This document shows positions 1 to 9,053 of a stretch of 20,434 bases of DNA, in pieces. A program made the translations under genes and the position numbers. The notes below the pieces were generated by a model. The model was given only the letters and a program-made list of their open reading frames with translations. It was not told the DNA's origin and did no database searches. Source of the DNA: Lingula anatina (lineage: Eukaryota; Brachiopoda; Lingulata; Lingulida; Lingulidae); NCBI RefSeq assembly GCF_001039355.2, contig NW_019775788.1:22300-42733 (forward strand), given 5' to 3'. Positions within the stretch are counted from its first letter, which is position 1. Each line of letters begins with the position of its first letter.

Positions 1-440
1 CTAAAATTCCCCTGTACCCATGCACCAAAGACTCATGTTCCTAACTCGAATGGTCGAGAAAGAGATGACAGAAATTACGGTGAAAATATTACAGTCAAGT
101 AACCATCCCCAGGGACGGCCACTCCCCAAGTCACCAAAAATTCCGTTGTGCCCAAGCACATCTCTAACGATCTCAACCACCCCAGAGAAAAACACACCCC
201 AACTCCCCAAAAATCTGAAGTGCCCACGCACATTTCTTACGATGATGTATTAATCCCCAACGCTTTTATTTCCTAATTCTAAAGATATAAGGGTAGATAA
301 CAGAAAATACAATGTAAAATTACAATCAACCACCCCTAGGGACGGCCACACCCCTATGTACATGCCTAACAATATCTTTATTATTCCCTGACGTTTCAAC
401 TTCCTAACCCTAATGGTATAAGAAATTACAATGTGAAATA
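1..440. repeat. degenerate C-rich repeat array
   Basis: Diverged copies of one sequence recur here. TTCCTAAC/TTC-type starts lie at 38, 269 and 401. The first two are each followed about 70-74 bases later by the shared string GGGACGGCCAC (112 and 339). A second sub-unit, GTGCCCA-GCACAT-TCT-ACGAT, occurs at 148 and 220 (72 bases apart), with a weaker relative near 13. Open frames through the region are short and their peptides are low-complexity. It looks like an old tandem or nested repeat. I do not recognise the family. Confidence 0.55.
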
Positions 441-570
441 GATTATATATTTTCCCCGCCTTAGAGGCAACCTGACCAGTTTCAGCGTACCTCGTCGAAG
501 CAAACCCGTCCCCACTCCATTTCTACCTGTTTCGTACCTCAAACTGTTTTAGAAACTTAGAAAAAAATCC

Positions 571-670
571 GGGTTGCAAAATGCGTTGCAGTTGCAAAAT
601 GCGTTTCACGATTTGCTTCGGTTGCAAAATTCGTTGCAGTTGCAAAATGCGGTCGGTTGCAAAATGCGGC
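571..670. repeat. TTGCAAAATGCG dodecamer repeat
   Basis: Five copies of TTGCAAAATGCG (one with a single change) start at 574, 592, 622, 640 and 657. The first two and the next two form a higher-order unit repeated 48 bases apart, linked by TTGCAG. It lies about 500 bases upstream of the dehydrogenase start codon. The - strand reads it as an LQRILQP-like peptide, which I take as a by-product of the repeat. Confidence 0.75.
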
Positions 671-1056
671 TCTACATCTAGCCCTGCATATTTTGGGGTA
701 AAAAAATGTATCTTTGACAGCATGACAATTTTAGTTTTTTAACTAGAATTTTCCGTAGGTACTCGCATTTGGTTAATATATAGGGTTCTTGAGGAAACAC
801 TTGCTGACAACCACACATGCTTCGTGTATTTGTATAGGCTACATGTACATCTCTGATTCAACATACCGTACATCCGACATATACGTGCACGTAACGTAAT
901 GAACAATGTGATTAACACATATGGTTTCCAGAACAGGGGATACGAGATTATCATATATGTGTATGATCGCAGATCTAACGTTGGCTCCACACACAATTAT
1001 CAAAAGTATTATATGCAAACACGTCTTGTAGAGTGCATTAAAATAAGTTAAGCTTT
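669..1056. other. upstream region, no gene seen
   Basis: This is the AT-rich upstream flank of the dehydrogenase gene. I see no convincing exon, TATA box at a fixed distance, or repeat. The - strand open frame here (739..996) has no recognisable domain. Confidence 0.4.
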
Positions 1057-1161
1057 GCGCCCCCTCTCCCCACCCCTCCGTCCTGCCACCTTGTCTCGCC
1101 TCAAAGAGTCTATGAGTTTTTTACAATGAAAATTGGTTTTTAATATGAAGTTGTTTCAGAA
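1057..1161 (+). promoter_or_regulatory. candidate promoter/5'UTR of DHRS11-like gene
   Basis: A C-rich tract at 1057-1095 (with CGCCCCC and CCCACCCCTCC, similar to Sp1/KLF-type sites) stands out from AT-rich surroundings 65-105 bases before the start codon. The sequence TTGTTTCAG just before the ATG (ending at 1159) could be a 3' splice site, so the 5'UTR may be split and the real promoter may lie further upstream. The start context is G at -3 and G at +4, a favourable Kozak match. Confidence 0.3.
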
Positions 1162-1293
1162 ATGGATCGCTGGGCAGGACGTGTTGCGTTGGTAACAGGA
1201 GCATCGAAAGGGATAGGAGAAGCCATTGCTCGTGCTCTGGTTAAGAATGGTATGGTGGTGGTTGGATGTGCCAGACACGTGGAAGATATGCAA
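1162..1293 (+). CDS. DHRS11: DHRS11-like coding exon 1
   Basis: Encodes residues 1-44, from the start Met through the TGxxxGIG cofactor loop to the end of the second strand (VGCAR, where the Arg is typical of NADP preference). The donor is CAA|GTATGT, phase 0. Confidence 0.9.
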
Positions 1294-4200
1294 GTATGTT
1301 ATTTTTTTCAATAATAATATTATATGTTTTTTTCAATAATAATAATAATTATAATAATGATAATAATAATATAGATAAGAAAATAAAGATCGGATGTCGC
1401 GGTGAAAAACACTATAACTGCTGTTTAATTGTGTTCGTGGAAAATTTAAAAATAATACCAAGGACAAATTCTTTAAAAGAACTGTTTCCATGTACATGTC
1501 CTATATATCTATAAAAATACGAATTTAGAACCGTGCATAGAATGATCAGGCAATTGTGCCATACCCAAACAATTCGTGGCTAGTCCTCATCTATTATTTT
1601 TATTTGTATTTTCTTTCTCCATTGGCATTATTTGATAGATGCACTTTATTCAACAACTCAGATACGTTCGGCGATGTAGGATAGATAAACGCAAGTATAA
1701 ACTACCGACATCCCCCAAACATTTACCTCCAACAAATAGTCGTTTAGTTAAATAAGATGTTTAATAATCACAAAACTGTTAAATTAACTTTTGTCTTTGG
1801 ATGAAAAGATGATTGAATACATGTATCTGTATTCCAGAAAGCAGCCGCGGGACTTGAGGGCGAAAAGGGTCGTTTGATTCCAATGAAGTGCGACCTTACC
1901 AAAACGGAAGAGATCGAGTCCATGTTTCAAAAAATCAAGGAACAGTTGGGCGGTGTCGATGTTTGTGTTAACAACGCTGGTGTCGCCTTCTACCAGGATT
2001 GCAAGACAGGGCCTTTATCTGATACCAAGACAATGTTTGATGTAAGATAACTCAACTGATATGTTTTCAGCATACTGTTAGTCGTATTTCTATTAGTTCC
2101 AGTATCCAGGTGAAAATAAAGCATGTAGTTCCAAAAAACTGAGCTTTATTCTGCTTATGTCTGTCGTAATATATGTTGCAATTATCTACTTGAGTTTGTG
2201 CTTATTTTGCTCTGTTGATTGATTGCAGTAGATGACTTAATAAGATATTTTCGTAAAAAAGTGTTTGTCACCCGGGTGCAACTGGTGTGCGTCGTCAGTC
2301 TGACTAACATATTAGTAATTTTGAATGAGATTAATGTTTGCCCTCAGTAAGGGTATCATAGTATAGACAAAATGTAATGGCAAGATGGATGTCCAGTCCT
2401 AGCAAATTGTTAGCACCTCTTTTTTTTTCAGTTGAATGTATTCGCTGCCATCACCGTTTCCCAGCTGACCATTCAGTCCATACAAGAAAGGAACATGGAT
2501 GACGGGCACATTATCAACATTGTCAGGTAATACATACGCCAGTTTTAAACAGAATATATATCATGTTTTACTGACAGCTGGAATGATCAGGCCATTAATT
2601 AATTAGTGAAAACTTTAAAATTGCACCCCAAACAAGATGAAACCATCAAACCCCCTACCTAAAACACCAAGGCTTATCGAGAACTAATTCTGGCTCATTG
2701 ATGATAAATGGAGAGAATGGGCAAAAACAGCTCCAAGAGGTCGCAAAACGGGTGTAACGTACAGGGGCTTTATAATTTCAAACTATTATGTCGAAGAAGG
2801 TAGCTACCCGGCAAACACTTTATAACGTTTTTTTTTTCTTTTGTTGTATAAACATTATGGTAACGTTATAATAACGTTCTCTGTTTACTGTGTAGTCGCC
2901 ATTGTATACTTTTATGACGTGAATAATACGTGGTTATCCTTGCTGACGAGTACATGTATATATTGTATGATATATTTCATTGTATTGCAGTGTATGTGGA
3001 AATACTGTCCACGAAGGTACCGTGTTCCACATGTATGCTCCAACAAAGTATGCCCTGAATGCTTTCACAGAGGGCCTGCGCCTCGAGCTGAGACAGCAGA
3101 AAACGAAAATACGGACAACGGTATTAGAGAGAGAGAGAGAGAGAGAGAATAATATTTGGGCTCAAAATATTTAGCTGCTGTAACAGTTCAGACGGTATTT
3201 CACAAATTCAATAATAGATTTAAAATAGTCAAGCAAAAACCAGAGTAAAAGAAATTTTACGGCATTTGGAATTGGAATAAAAGGATCGTATATATATTAC
3301 CCGTTCATAGATTGGCGGTTATGTAATATGATTGAACTGTGTAGTATTAAAGATTTTCTTAATGTAGACCAATATTCACATCCTGTTATTAAAATATCAT
3401 ACTCTGTCACTAGGTCCTGAGCCCTGCATTGGTCGACACTCCGCTCGCTAGAGTAAATTTTGATGACAGCTTCTTTTGCCAGGAAAATGTAAGCTACAAT
3501 AAATTGTTGCGGCTTAATATTCAACCGTTTTGGACCTATTGTAGAGTGTGTCCGGTTTATGCTAGGTCTGTGATATGTTACATTTAACTCTCATATAAAC
3601 GAAACGCTTGATTTAATCCACTCAGCTTTTAAGATTTACTACAAGCCTTTTCAGATTATTTTAGGATTGGAGGATTGATTTTTAAACCAAAATAAAGGGC
3701 ACACTGCTATTTTAAAAGTAGATTCATATAACTTGAAATGAAATTTTACTACATTTTTTTATTAGATGAAATAATATTTCCAGAGAATTTGTTTCATTAA
3801 TTTACTTACATGGTTCTAACAAACGAATACGCATGTCCACATCAGTTAACATGATCAATTATTAATAAGTGATCTACGACTGCATTCAGATTCACACATG
3901 GAACTAGCTGGAATGGTACAATTCTGCTGGGGATGTTGTCGGCTTAATTGTCTGACACGCCTCCTGGAGCAGCTAGGGAGTAATAAACTATGGTGTGCTG
4001 ATAAAGCTGATTACACTGATTGCACTTTAGTGAGAACCCCCTACAGAGTTGGACCGAACCAGCTTTTACGATGTATGAATCTAAATGCGCCCTATTTTCA
4101 ATGTAAAATTATTTCATGCCAGAGTCTTCAACCGGACGATGTCGCTGCCGCCGTGACCTTTGCCCTCAGTGCCCCGCCATATGTTAACGTAAGAAAAAGT

Positions 4201-4491
4201 ATCACTAACTTGTGCACGTATGTAAAACTTAAATAAAACGTTTATCACAAGCGGAGGCAGCAAAACTGAGACCACTGTTGATTAGAATTAGGGACAGACT
4301 AGAGACAGCACAAAATAACCTCCAAGGGCATATTGAAATCTTTATCTTAAAAAGTGTTCGGGTCAAAATTTTCCTTCATAAAGGTCAGATATGGGAGCGT
4401 CTTTTCCGCCTTTCTGCATTTATTCGTCTATTTTATCTTCATTTCTCAGGTCCGCCATATTTGCCTCAACGCCATCCACGACACAATGTAA
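1162..4491 (+). CDS. DHRS11: DHRS11-like short-chain dehydrogenase/reductase (7 exons)
   Basis: Coding segments 1162-1293, 1838-2041, 2432-2526, 2991-3120, 3414-3488, 4123-4188 and 4450-4491 splice with consistent phases (0,0,2,0,0,0) to 744 bases, or 247 residues. The product is a classical SDR: a Rossmann NADP(H)-binding domain with TGASKGIG at residues 12-19, NNAG at 89-92, structural Asn114, catalytic Ser144 and YAPTK (Tyr159, Lys163). The Ser-Tyr spacing of 15 and the ERNMDDGHIINI segment match the DHRS11 group. Vertebrate DHRS11 is a cytosolic NADPH-dependent 17-beta/3-beta-hydroxysteroid and carbonyl reductase; the substrate here is unknown. The start was chosen because MDRWAGRVALVTG aligns with the family start MERWRDRLALVTG. 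The length is slightly below the human 260, mainly through a shorter loop after residue 196. The usual SPG after the catalytic domain is SPA (190-192). The C-terminal segment is the least conserved part. No signal peptide or membrane segment is seen. Confidence 0.9.
1300..1373. repeat. AT/AAT-rich simple repeat in intron 1
   Basis: Imperfect AAT/ATA trinucleotide runs lie just inside intron 1 (1294-1837). The rest of the intron is AT-rich and shows no other feature. Confidence 0.6.
1838..2041 (+). CDS. DHRS11: DHRS11-like coding exon 2
   Basis: Encodes residues 45-112, with the adenine-binding CDL (Asp) and the NNAG motif. The acceptor is ATTCCAG|AAA and the donor GAT|GTAAGA, both phase 0. 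Confidence 0.92.
2432..2526 (+). CDS. DHRS11: DHRS11-like coding exon 3
   Basis: Encodes residues 113-143 plus two bases of Ser144. It begins LNVFA, with the catalytic-tetrad Asn114, and ends in DDGHIINIV. The acceptor follows a long T tract (TTTTTTTTCAG) and the donor is AG|GTAATA, phase 2. The catalytic Ser codon is split AG/T across the intron. Confidence 0.92.
2991..3120 (+). CDS. DHRS11: DHRS11-like coding exon 4
   Basis: Completes Ser144 and encodes 145-187, with the active-site YAPTK and the FTEGLRLELR helix. The acceptor is TGTATTGCAG. The donor ACG|GTATTA is weak and is followed at once by an AG microsatellite. It was chosen because it keeps phase and joins IRTT to the next exon's VLSP. 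Confidence 0.88.
3126..3148. repeat. (AG)n microsatellite at exon 4 donor
   Basis: About 11 AG units start six bases into intron 4, right after the GTATTA donor. A length change here could alter U1/U6 context or create purine-rich splicing-enhancer sequence. Confidence 0.85.
3414..3488 (+). CDS. DHRS11: DHRS11-like coding exon 5
   Basis: A short 25-codon exon, residues 188-212, found by looking for the SDR SPG-type motif missing between exons 4 and 6. It reads VLSPALVDTPLARVNF onward. The acceptor is GTCACTAG|GTC (pyrimidine tract weak) and the donor AAT|GTAAGC, phase 0 on both sides. It fills exactly the gap expected from the family. Confidence 0.85.
4123..4188 (+). CDS. DHRS11: DHRS11-like coding exon 6
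   Basis: Encodes residues 213-234, SLQPDDVAAAVTFALSAPP, matching the family's LKPEDVAEAVIYVLSTP stretch. The acceptor is TTTCATGCCAG|AGT and the donor AAC|GTAAGA, phase 0. Confidence 0.9.
4450..4491 (+). CDS. DHRS11: DHRS11-like terminal coding exon 7
   Basis: Encodes the last 13 residues (VRHICLNAIHDTM) and TAA. The acceptor is a good TTTCTCAG. The length and the V-x-x-I-x-L pattern fit the family's C-terminal tail (roughly VxDIxxRPTxQ), but the RP of that tail is lost. The stop codon sits inside ATGTAAGT, which is itself a strong donor match, so an alternative 3' end is possible. Confidence 0.7.
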   Translation, partial: VRHICLNAIHDTM

Positions 4492-4560
4492 GTCCGGGAC
4501 AACTGCCGTCTTTGCATGTCTGCCAAGTTCACGCCTTTAAAAAAAATCCGTTTCTTAAAG

Positions 4561-4656
4561 TGTTATTCTCCAGAACAATAAAGCTTTTAAGCTGTTGTGT
4601 AGTTAAGTTGTTATTCTCCAGAACAATAAAGCTTTTAAGCTGTTGTGTAGTTAGAG
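4561..4656 (+). repeat. 48-bp tandem duplication carrying poly(A) signals
   Basis: Units 4561-4608 and 4609-4656 are identical for their first 45 bases. Each contains AATAAA (4577-4582 and 4625-4630) followed by a GT-rich stretch, CTGTTGTGTAGTT, of the kind recognised by cleavage-stimulation factor. Confidence 0.9.
4577..4646 (+). terminator. duplicated polyadenylation signal of DHRS11-like gene
   Basis: AATAAA at 4577 and 4625 lies 85 and 133 bases after the stop codon, each with a downstream GT-rich element. The position is as expected for a short 3'UTR. Confidence 0.6.
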
Positions 4657-5981
4657 AAGCATAACGTGCGTTTCCGAACCCGAAGCTGATGGATATTAGT
4701 GCTACCAATTTTGAAGCTGATATTTGTTATTTTTCAATGAAAAAAAGTTATAACGCAAGGCAAATATTTAGGATATTAACATTTAATGTTCATTGGTGTA
4801 TTCAGGGTTCTTGTATTTCAAAGCTGCCACGTACACGGTGGACGCAATCAGCTCGTTTTAAACGTCATCGCTTCCTTCACATATTACCAACTTTAAATAA
4901 GTATAGGTCATTTAAGCTTAGATTACATTTGAAATGTGATGCCCGTGCGGTGCACGTATACTGCCCGAAATTCCCTTTCCGTACGGCATCTGAGCGGAGA
5001 TAGACGGTGGCCGAGTGAAATCGCACGGAATCGTACGGATTTAAGGCCATGTAATGTAGACATATTCGGTGCAGCCCGTAGCTTCTTACGATTTCAAAAA
5101 GATAAAAAAAACGTAACTGACAATTTCATCGCACGGCGCCCGTGTAAATGTAATCTAGGCTTAAGATATTTGTCATTCTTGTGACCCACAGTAACATACA
5201 ACTGTCATCTAATCATAGTAGCATTTGAATGCTTATAATAGACAGTATTGTTGTAAAGCGAATGGCTTATACTTTCAATAATTACAGATAATAATTAAAA
5301 CTGAATCAAACGAGTAAAAGGATAGGGAGTTATTGAGTGTAAGTTAAGTTTCATCAAGAGTCAACAAGTGTAGAACATGTTTTTAATGTCAGAAAAAGAT
5401 GGAAAGGGTCAAAGTCAGAAACAGTTTATGTGATTGGTTAATTTCATAACATATTTTAATTTTGATCAACTGTTTATCACATGATAACTGAGTTTCGGAT
5501 AAAGTCCAAGCATGAGTAATCCAAATAATATTTTAGATATCTTTAATAGAAAACAAGTCTCTTAGGGATTACCTAATAAGGAAATGTTGCATAGTGACTT
5601 CTAACATGCGAATGGAAAATTCCTTGTAACCACGCAAAGACAGTGGAAAGAAAACAAGCAAATGCATGATCAGTGGGCAGAAATAGAGTATAAAGATTTG
5701 TGAAGTTGTATGAAAAGCGAGTCGGTGAATAAACGTTCGAAAGCTCCAGATCGTTGTCGTTATTTCTCACTATAACAGTATTACGGTTGTTTACTTTTTA
5801 TGATGCAAATATATTAAAAACAAATGTATCTAAAATAGTGCTAAATTTTCATCCCTGTACTGATACATGCACATGTATGTAGGCCTAATACTATACATTA
5901 TAGTGTTACATAATTGTCAAAACATGACGCACAGAGATAGAAAGTATGTATAAACTCTGGATAAATACTTGTTTAAAACGT
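4657..5981. other. intergenic region, CpG/GC-richer block at 4930-5150
   Basis: No gene is recognised. Short open frames at 4689-5184 show no known domain. The block 4930-5150 is richer in CpG and in palindromic bits (CCGTACGG, ATCGCACGG twice) than its flanks, and could be an old transposon fragment. The remainder is AT-rich without visible features. Confidence 0.35.
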
Positions 5982-6095
5982 GTTCGTGTGAACACCCGCG
6001 AAGAGAGCTTCGCGGGTAGCAACTGGACAGTAGTTCAATGAATAATAAGAAAGATAATATAGGTAACGTAAATTTTCATTTACGTTACCTATATT
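5982..6095. repeat. cluster of three perfect hairpins
   Basis: GTTC-GTGT-GAAC (5982-5993) is followed directly by ACCCGCGAAG-AGAG-CTTCGCGGGT (5994-6017). Then comes an 18-bp perfect stem with a TTTC loop (arms 6056-6073 and 6078-6095, core AGGTAACGTAAAT). All three have 4-base loops. I do not recognise the element; a remnant of a fold-back transposon is possible. Confidence 0.8.
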
Positions 6096-6894
6096 TTAAT
6101 AATTTTTAGATGCTCACACCATCTGGGCATCCAACATCTATTTTACTGTGTGCATTACGTTACAATACATAAGAAACAAGGGGGGGGGGGGTAGGGTAGA
6201 TGTTTTCAAACAAATTGACTAAATTGGTTATATGATACATAGTTTTCGATAGCATATTTGTGTTGAAAATTGTGTTTTGATTAAAATTTCTAATGGATCT
6301 CTCTCACCTGTACACCAATCAACACCGTCGTAACGCCTAAATAATCACAGCATTAAGTCCTACAATCAGTGAAGGGGAATCTTTTCGGCTCAGGCCTTCT
6401 ATTTTATCTGTATATAGGAGAGACAATGCCTTTGTTTGACGGAACATCGTAAATAGAGATCAAGGCTCACATATCTCACAAATAGACTGATAATTACACT
6501 GACATTATGTCCAAGGCACGAGTATTCATTACACGAGTATACAGTAGTCTTGTAGCAAGAAAAAGATTTGTCACAAAAAAAGAGCGCTTTGTGTTGGAAA
6601 TAAGCAAAAAGAATACGGAATGAAAATTACGAGAAAAAGTGCCATTGTATCAGGTTATTTCTTCCAATCGTTTTGGAATAAACTAGATTTCTTCCTTTTA
6701 ACCAAATATCTCTGTATTCTTGTAAACACCGAGGTTTTCAATACAAAATGGGTGACACACTTTTTTATCCAATGTTATGTATAACACGGTCACCTTAACC
6801 CTTTTTGTTTCTAAGATAGATGCTTCAAATATATTTCCAATTGAGGTGACTCGATAAGTAATTGTTGCTGTAAACCAAGACTGATCGTGATAAC
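6096..6894. other. intergenic region with a 12-base G run
   Basis: AT-rich sequence without a recognisable gene. The only distinct element is a run of 12 G at 6180-6191. Confidence 0.4.
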
Positions 6895-6990
6895 TGTAGT
6901 ACTGCGCATGCGACGCAGGTAAGTTTACCTGCCCACCGGCTCAGGTGTGCCGACAGGAGAGCTTCCAACAGCCGCGATGGCGCCTCTCCG
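6895..6990. promoter_or_regulatory. CpG-rich block with NRF-1-, YY1- and splice-donor-like sites
   Basis: TGCGCATGCG (6903-6912) matches the NRF-1 palindrome core. GCGATGGCGCC (ATGGCG at 6977-6982) is YY1-like. CAGGTAAGTTTACCTG (6916-6931) is a palindrome giving a consensus 5' splice site on + (CAG|GTAAGT, donor at 6919) and a near-consensus one on - (CAG|GTAAAC). Such motifs cluster at CpG promoters. No downstream coding exon is recognised, so it could drive a non-coding transcript or be chance. Confidence 0.3.
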
Positions 6991-7467
6991 GACGCATCAG
7001 TCTCCCTAATATCAGCCAATCGAGTCCCTAAAAACTTTCCAAGATTATTTGTTATTTATTTTATTTTCTCAATTATGCTCTGCGGTAAATCAAATATTTT
7101 AACCGGTCACTAGTGGGGAAAGGATTATAAGTGAGGGAAAATCGCCTCTTCCAAATACATGGATGACAGAGTCCTTTAACGCTTGAAATACCATTTAGGC
7201 AAAATTAAATTATTGTAAAAACGTCATTATACGCTTCGGATCAATAATTTGTAGAAATGACCTCACGCAAAGTCAATAATTGTATTAGTATATATCTATT
7301 TATAAGTACATGTATTTCGAAGGACCTGATTTTCAAGATTACAACACCATTTCATTAACTTTATTTGATGGCCGTGAGTGTATAAATAGAAATGATAGAA
7401 ATAAAAACAAAAAATGTATTTATAAAGATGCCAGATAGTATATAGAATGAATTCAGACAATATTCAG

Positions 7468-7539
7468 TCCTCGATAGTATAGTGGCGAGTATCCCCGCCT
7501 GTCACGCGGGAGACCGGGGTTCAATTCCCCGTCGGGGAG
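7468..7539 (+). tRNA. tRNA-Asp (anticodon GTC)
   Basis: A 72-base cloverleaf. The acceptor TCCTCGA pairs with TCGGGGA (one T-G pair), with discriminator G. The D arm contains the A box (TAGTATAGTGG), the anticodon stem CCCGC/GCGGG encloses CTGTCAC with GTC at 7501-7503, and the T arm CGGGG-TTCAATT-CCCCG holds the B box. No CCA is encoded, as expected in eukaryotes. T runs after the gene (from 7547) can act as the Pol III terminator. The sequence is almost identical to animal tRNA-Asp. Confidence 0.97.
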
Positions 7540-7767
7540 GATACAGTTTTGTTGTTTTTTACTTCATACATTCAAATGATTATTCATTTATAATATATTT
7601 ATTGATATATTTATTAGTTTAACGTGTACATCTCTGTTACAATGTATGTCTGTCCTTTGCTACATACATCAGCTGTAACTTGCAGTTTCCCACTGAACTG
7701 TCTCACTTAACGCAATCATCTCGTCTCAGCCACCGCACTCTCCAAAACGCTTCTCAAACAGAGGCCT
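7540..7767. other. tRNA flank, T runs then no feature
   Basis: GTTTTG and TTTTTT at 7547-7560 probably stop Pol III. The rest is unremarkable up to the inverted repeat. Confidence 0.4.
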
Positions 7768-7915
7768 GGGCTCCGTATCTCGAAAGGTTCGCTATGTTGC
7801 GCACGTGCGTTAGTGTCTCGATTCCATAACCGATTCTATTTCGAGATACGGGGCCATGGAATCGAGACACTTGCGCACGTGCGCAACATAGCGAACCTTT
7901 CGAGATACGGAGCCC
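7768..7915. mobile_element. fold-back element with 60-bp inverted repeats
   Basis: Arms 7768-7827 and 7856-7915 are inverted copies matching at 58 of 60 positions around a 28-base loop. The termini read GGGCTCCGTATCTCGAAA. Each arm holds GCGCACGTGCG (an E-box palindrome). The loop carries a further copy of the terminal motif (TTTCGAGATACGGGGCC, 7839-7855), suggesting a nested or rearranged insertion. It has no coding capacity, so it would be a non-autonomous MITE or fold-back element. No clear target duplication is seen. Confidence 0.8.
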
Positions 7916-9053
7916 TGATTCACCAAGCACAATAAATGGCTACGTTCTAAGGTTAACCAGATTTTCTCGGTTGTTTTCTCTTTATTACGTTACTATACTT
8001 TTTTATTTATTTCCCCCGCAGCACAACTGAAATGCAAAGTGTATTTGGCGGTGTATATATAAGTACATTTCACGGTCCCAGGCGAAGTCAATCGGTTGGA
8101 ACAATTTCATGTGATGAACCCGCAAGTTTTCTTGACTTTATTTATTTCTATCACTAAGGTCATTGCTGCAGTGTTGACATGGTACGCACGCGCAGTGATT
8201 GAACACATAACCACATGAGAAGTGCGCACGTGTATTTTTCAACAGGAAACTCTGACAAACAACCTTGAATGAGAAATGCTCCGTGTATCCACAGACTGTA
8301 ATTGTGAAAGATAAACCCGTGCCCCAATAATTTAATTGCTATTAAACAAACTTGGTTTTAATGAATGATGATTTCACTGATGTCTTTAATTAAGACGAGC
8401 CAGCGTTTCTGTGAATGTTACCGTTAGCAAACATGAAAGTGGCTGAAAAAAAAAAAACTATCAGCTGCTATGTTAAATAATATAGTCACTTCTGAGCTCC
8501 AGAACCGACGCAAGACAGGTCGTTCATTATTGAAAACTTCTTGATTGAACTACAGCGGCGTTTAAGTGTAGTTCACTGCGCTTGTCATTGTAAACATTTG
8601 CAGATATCTCTACTGAAAGAAAAAAGTATCCTTTCGTGGTTAGTCAAACAGATAAAGCTTGAAGGACACGTACATGACAGAAAGTTGTAAAATAAGTGGA
8701 AAAAAACCTTTGGGTGCATGTCTGTTTATCACTCTCCTATACATCTTCTTCCGTATACCTTCTAATGTTTGACTAGAAGCACTCGACCTTTAAATATACA
8801 GGTAGTTTTTCAGTATTTCAAGTACAAAATAACAATGGAATATTTTGAATCGTCAGATATGACTTGTTGGTCGCTTGGTTTACTTTCGGCTATAGTTTTA
8901 TGAATTTATTTTTACTTTTATGTCACTGCAGCCAAATGCATGGGGCGTGGCTTGGAGGGTCTCACCAGACATTCACAAATATGCTAACTAGCTAGTTCTA
9001 TGCACTTTACTGTCCGGCTAGAATTTATGTATGGCACCGTGAATTAGATCAGG
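7916..9053. other. intergenic region, no gene seen
   Basis: AT-rich. A TATATATAAG string near 8053 and a poly-A run near 8447 are the only local peculiarities; neither is tied to an exon or a repeat I can identify. Confidence 0.4.

Noticed and set aside
3898-4236. 112-residue continuous + frame
   Set aside because: Only its part 4123-4188 matches the dehydrogenase; the rest is read-through of intron on both sides.
4278-4664. 128-residue + strand open frame
   Set aside because: It covers exon 7 in a different frame and includes the duplicated poly(A) unit twice.
8053-8060. TATATAAG TATA-box-like string
   Set aside because: No exon, start site motif or gene downstream; expected by chance in AT-rich DNA.
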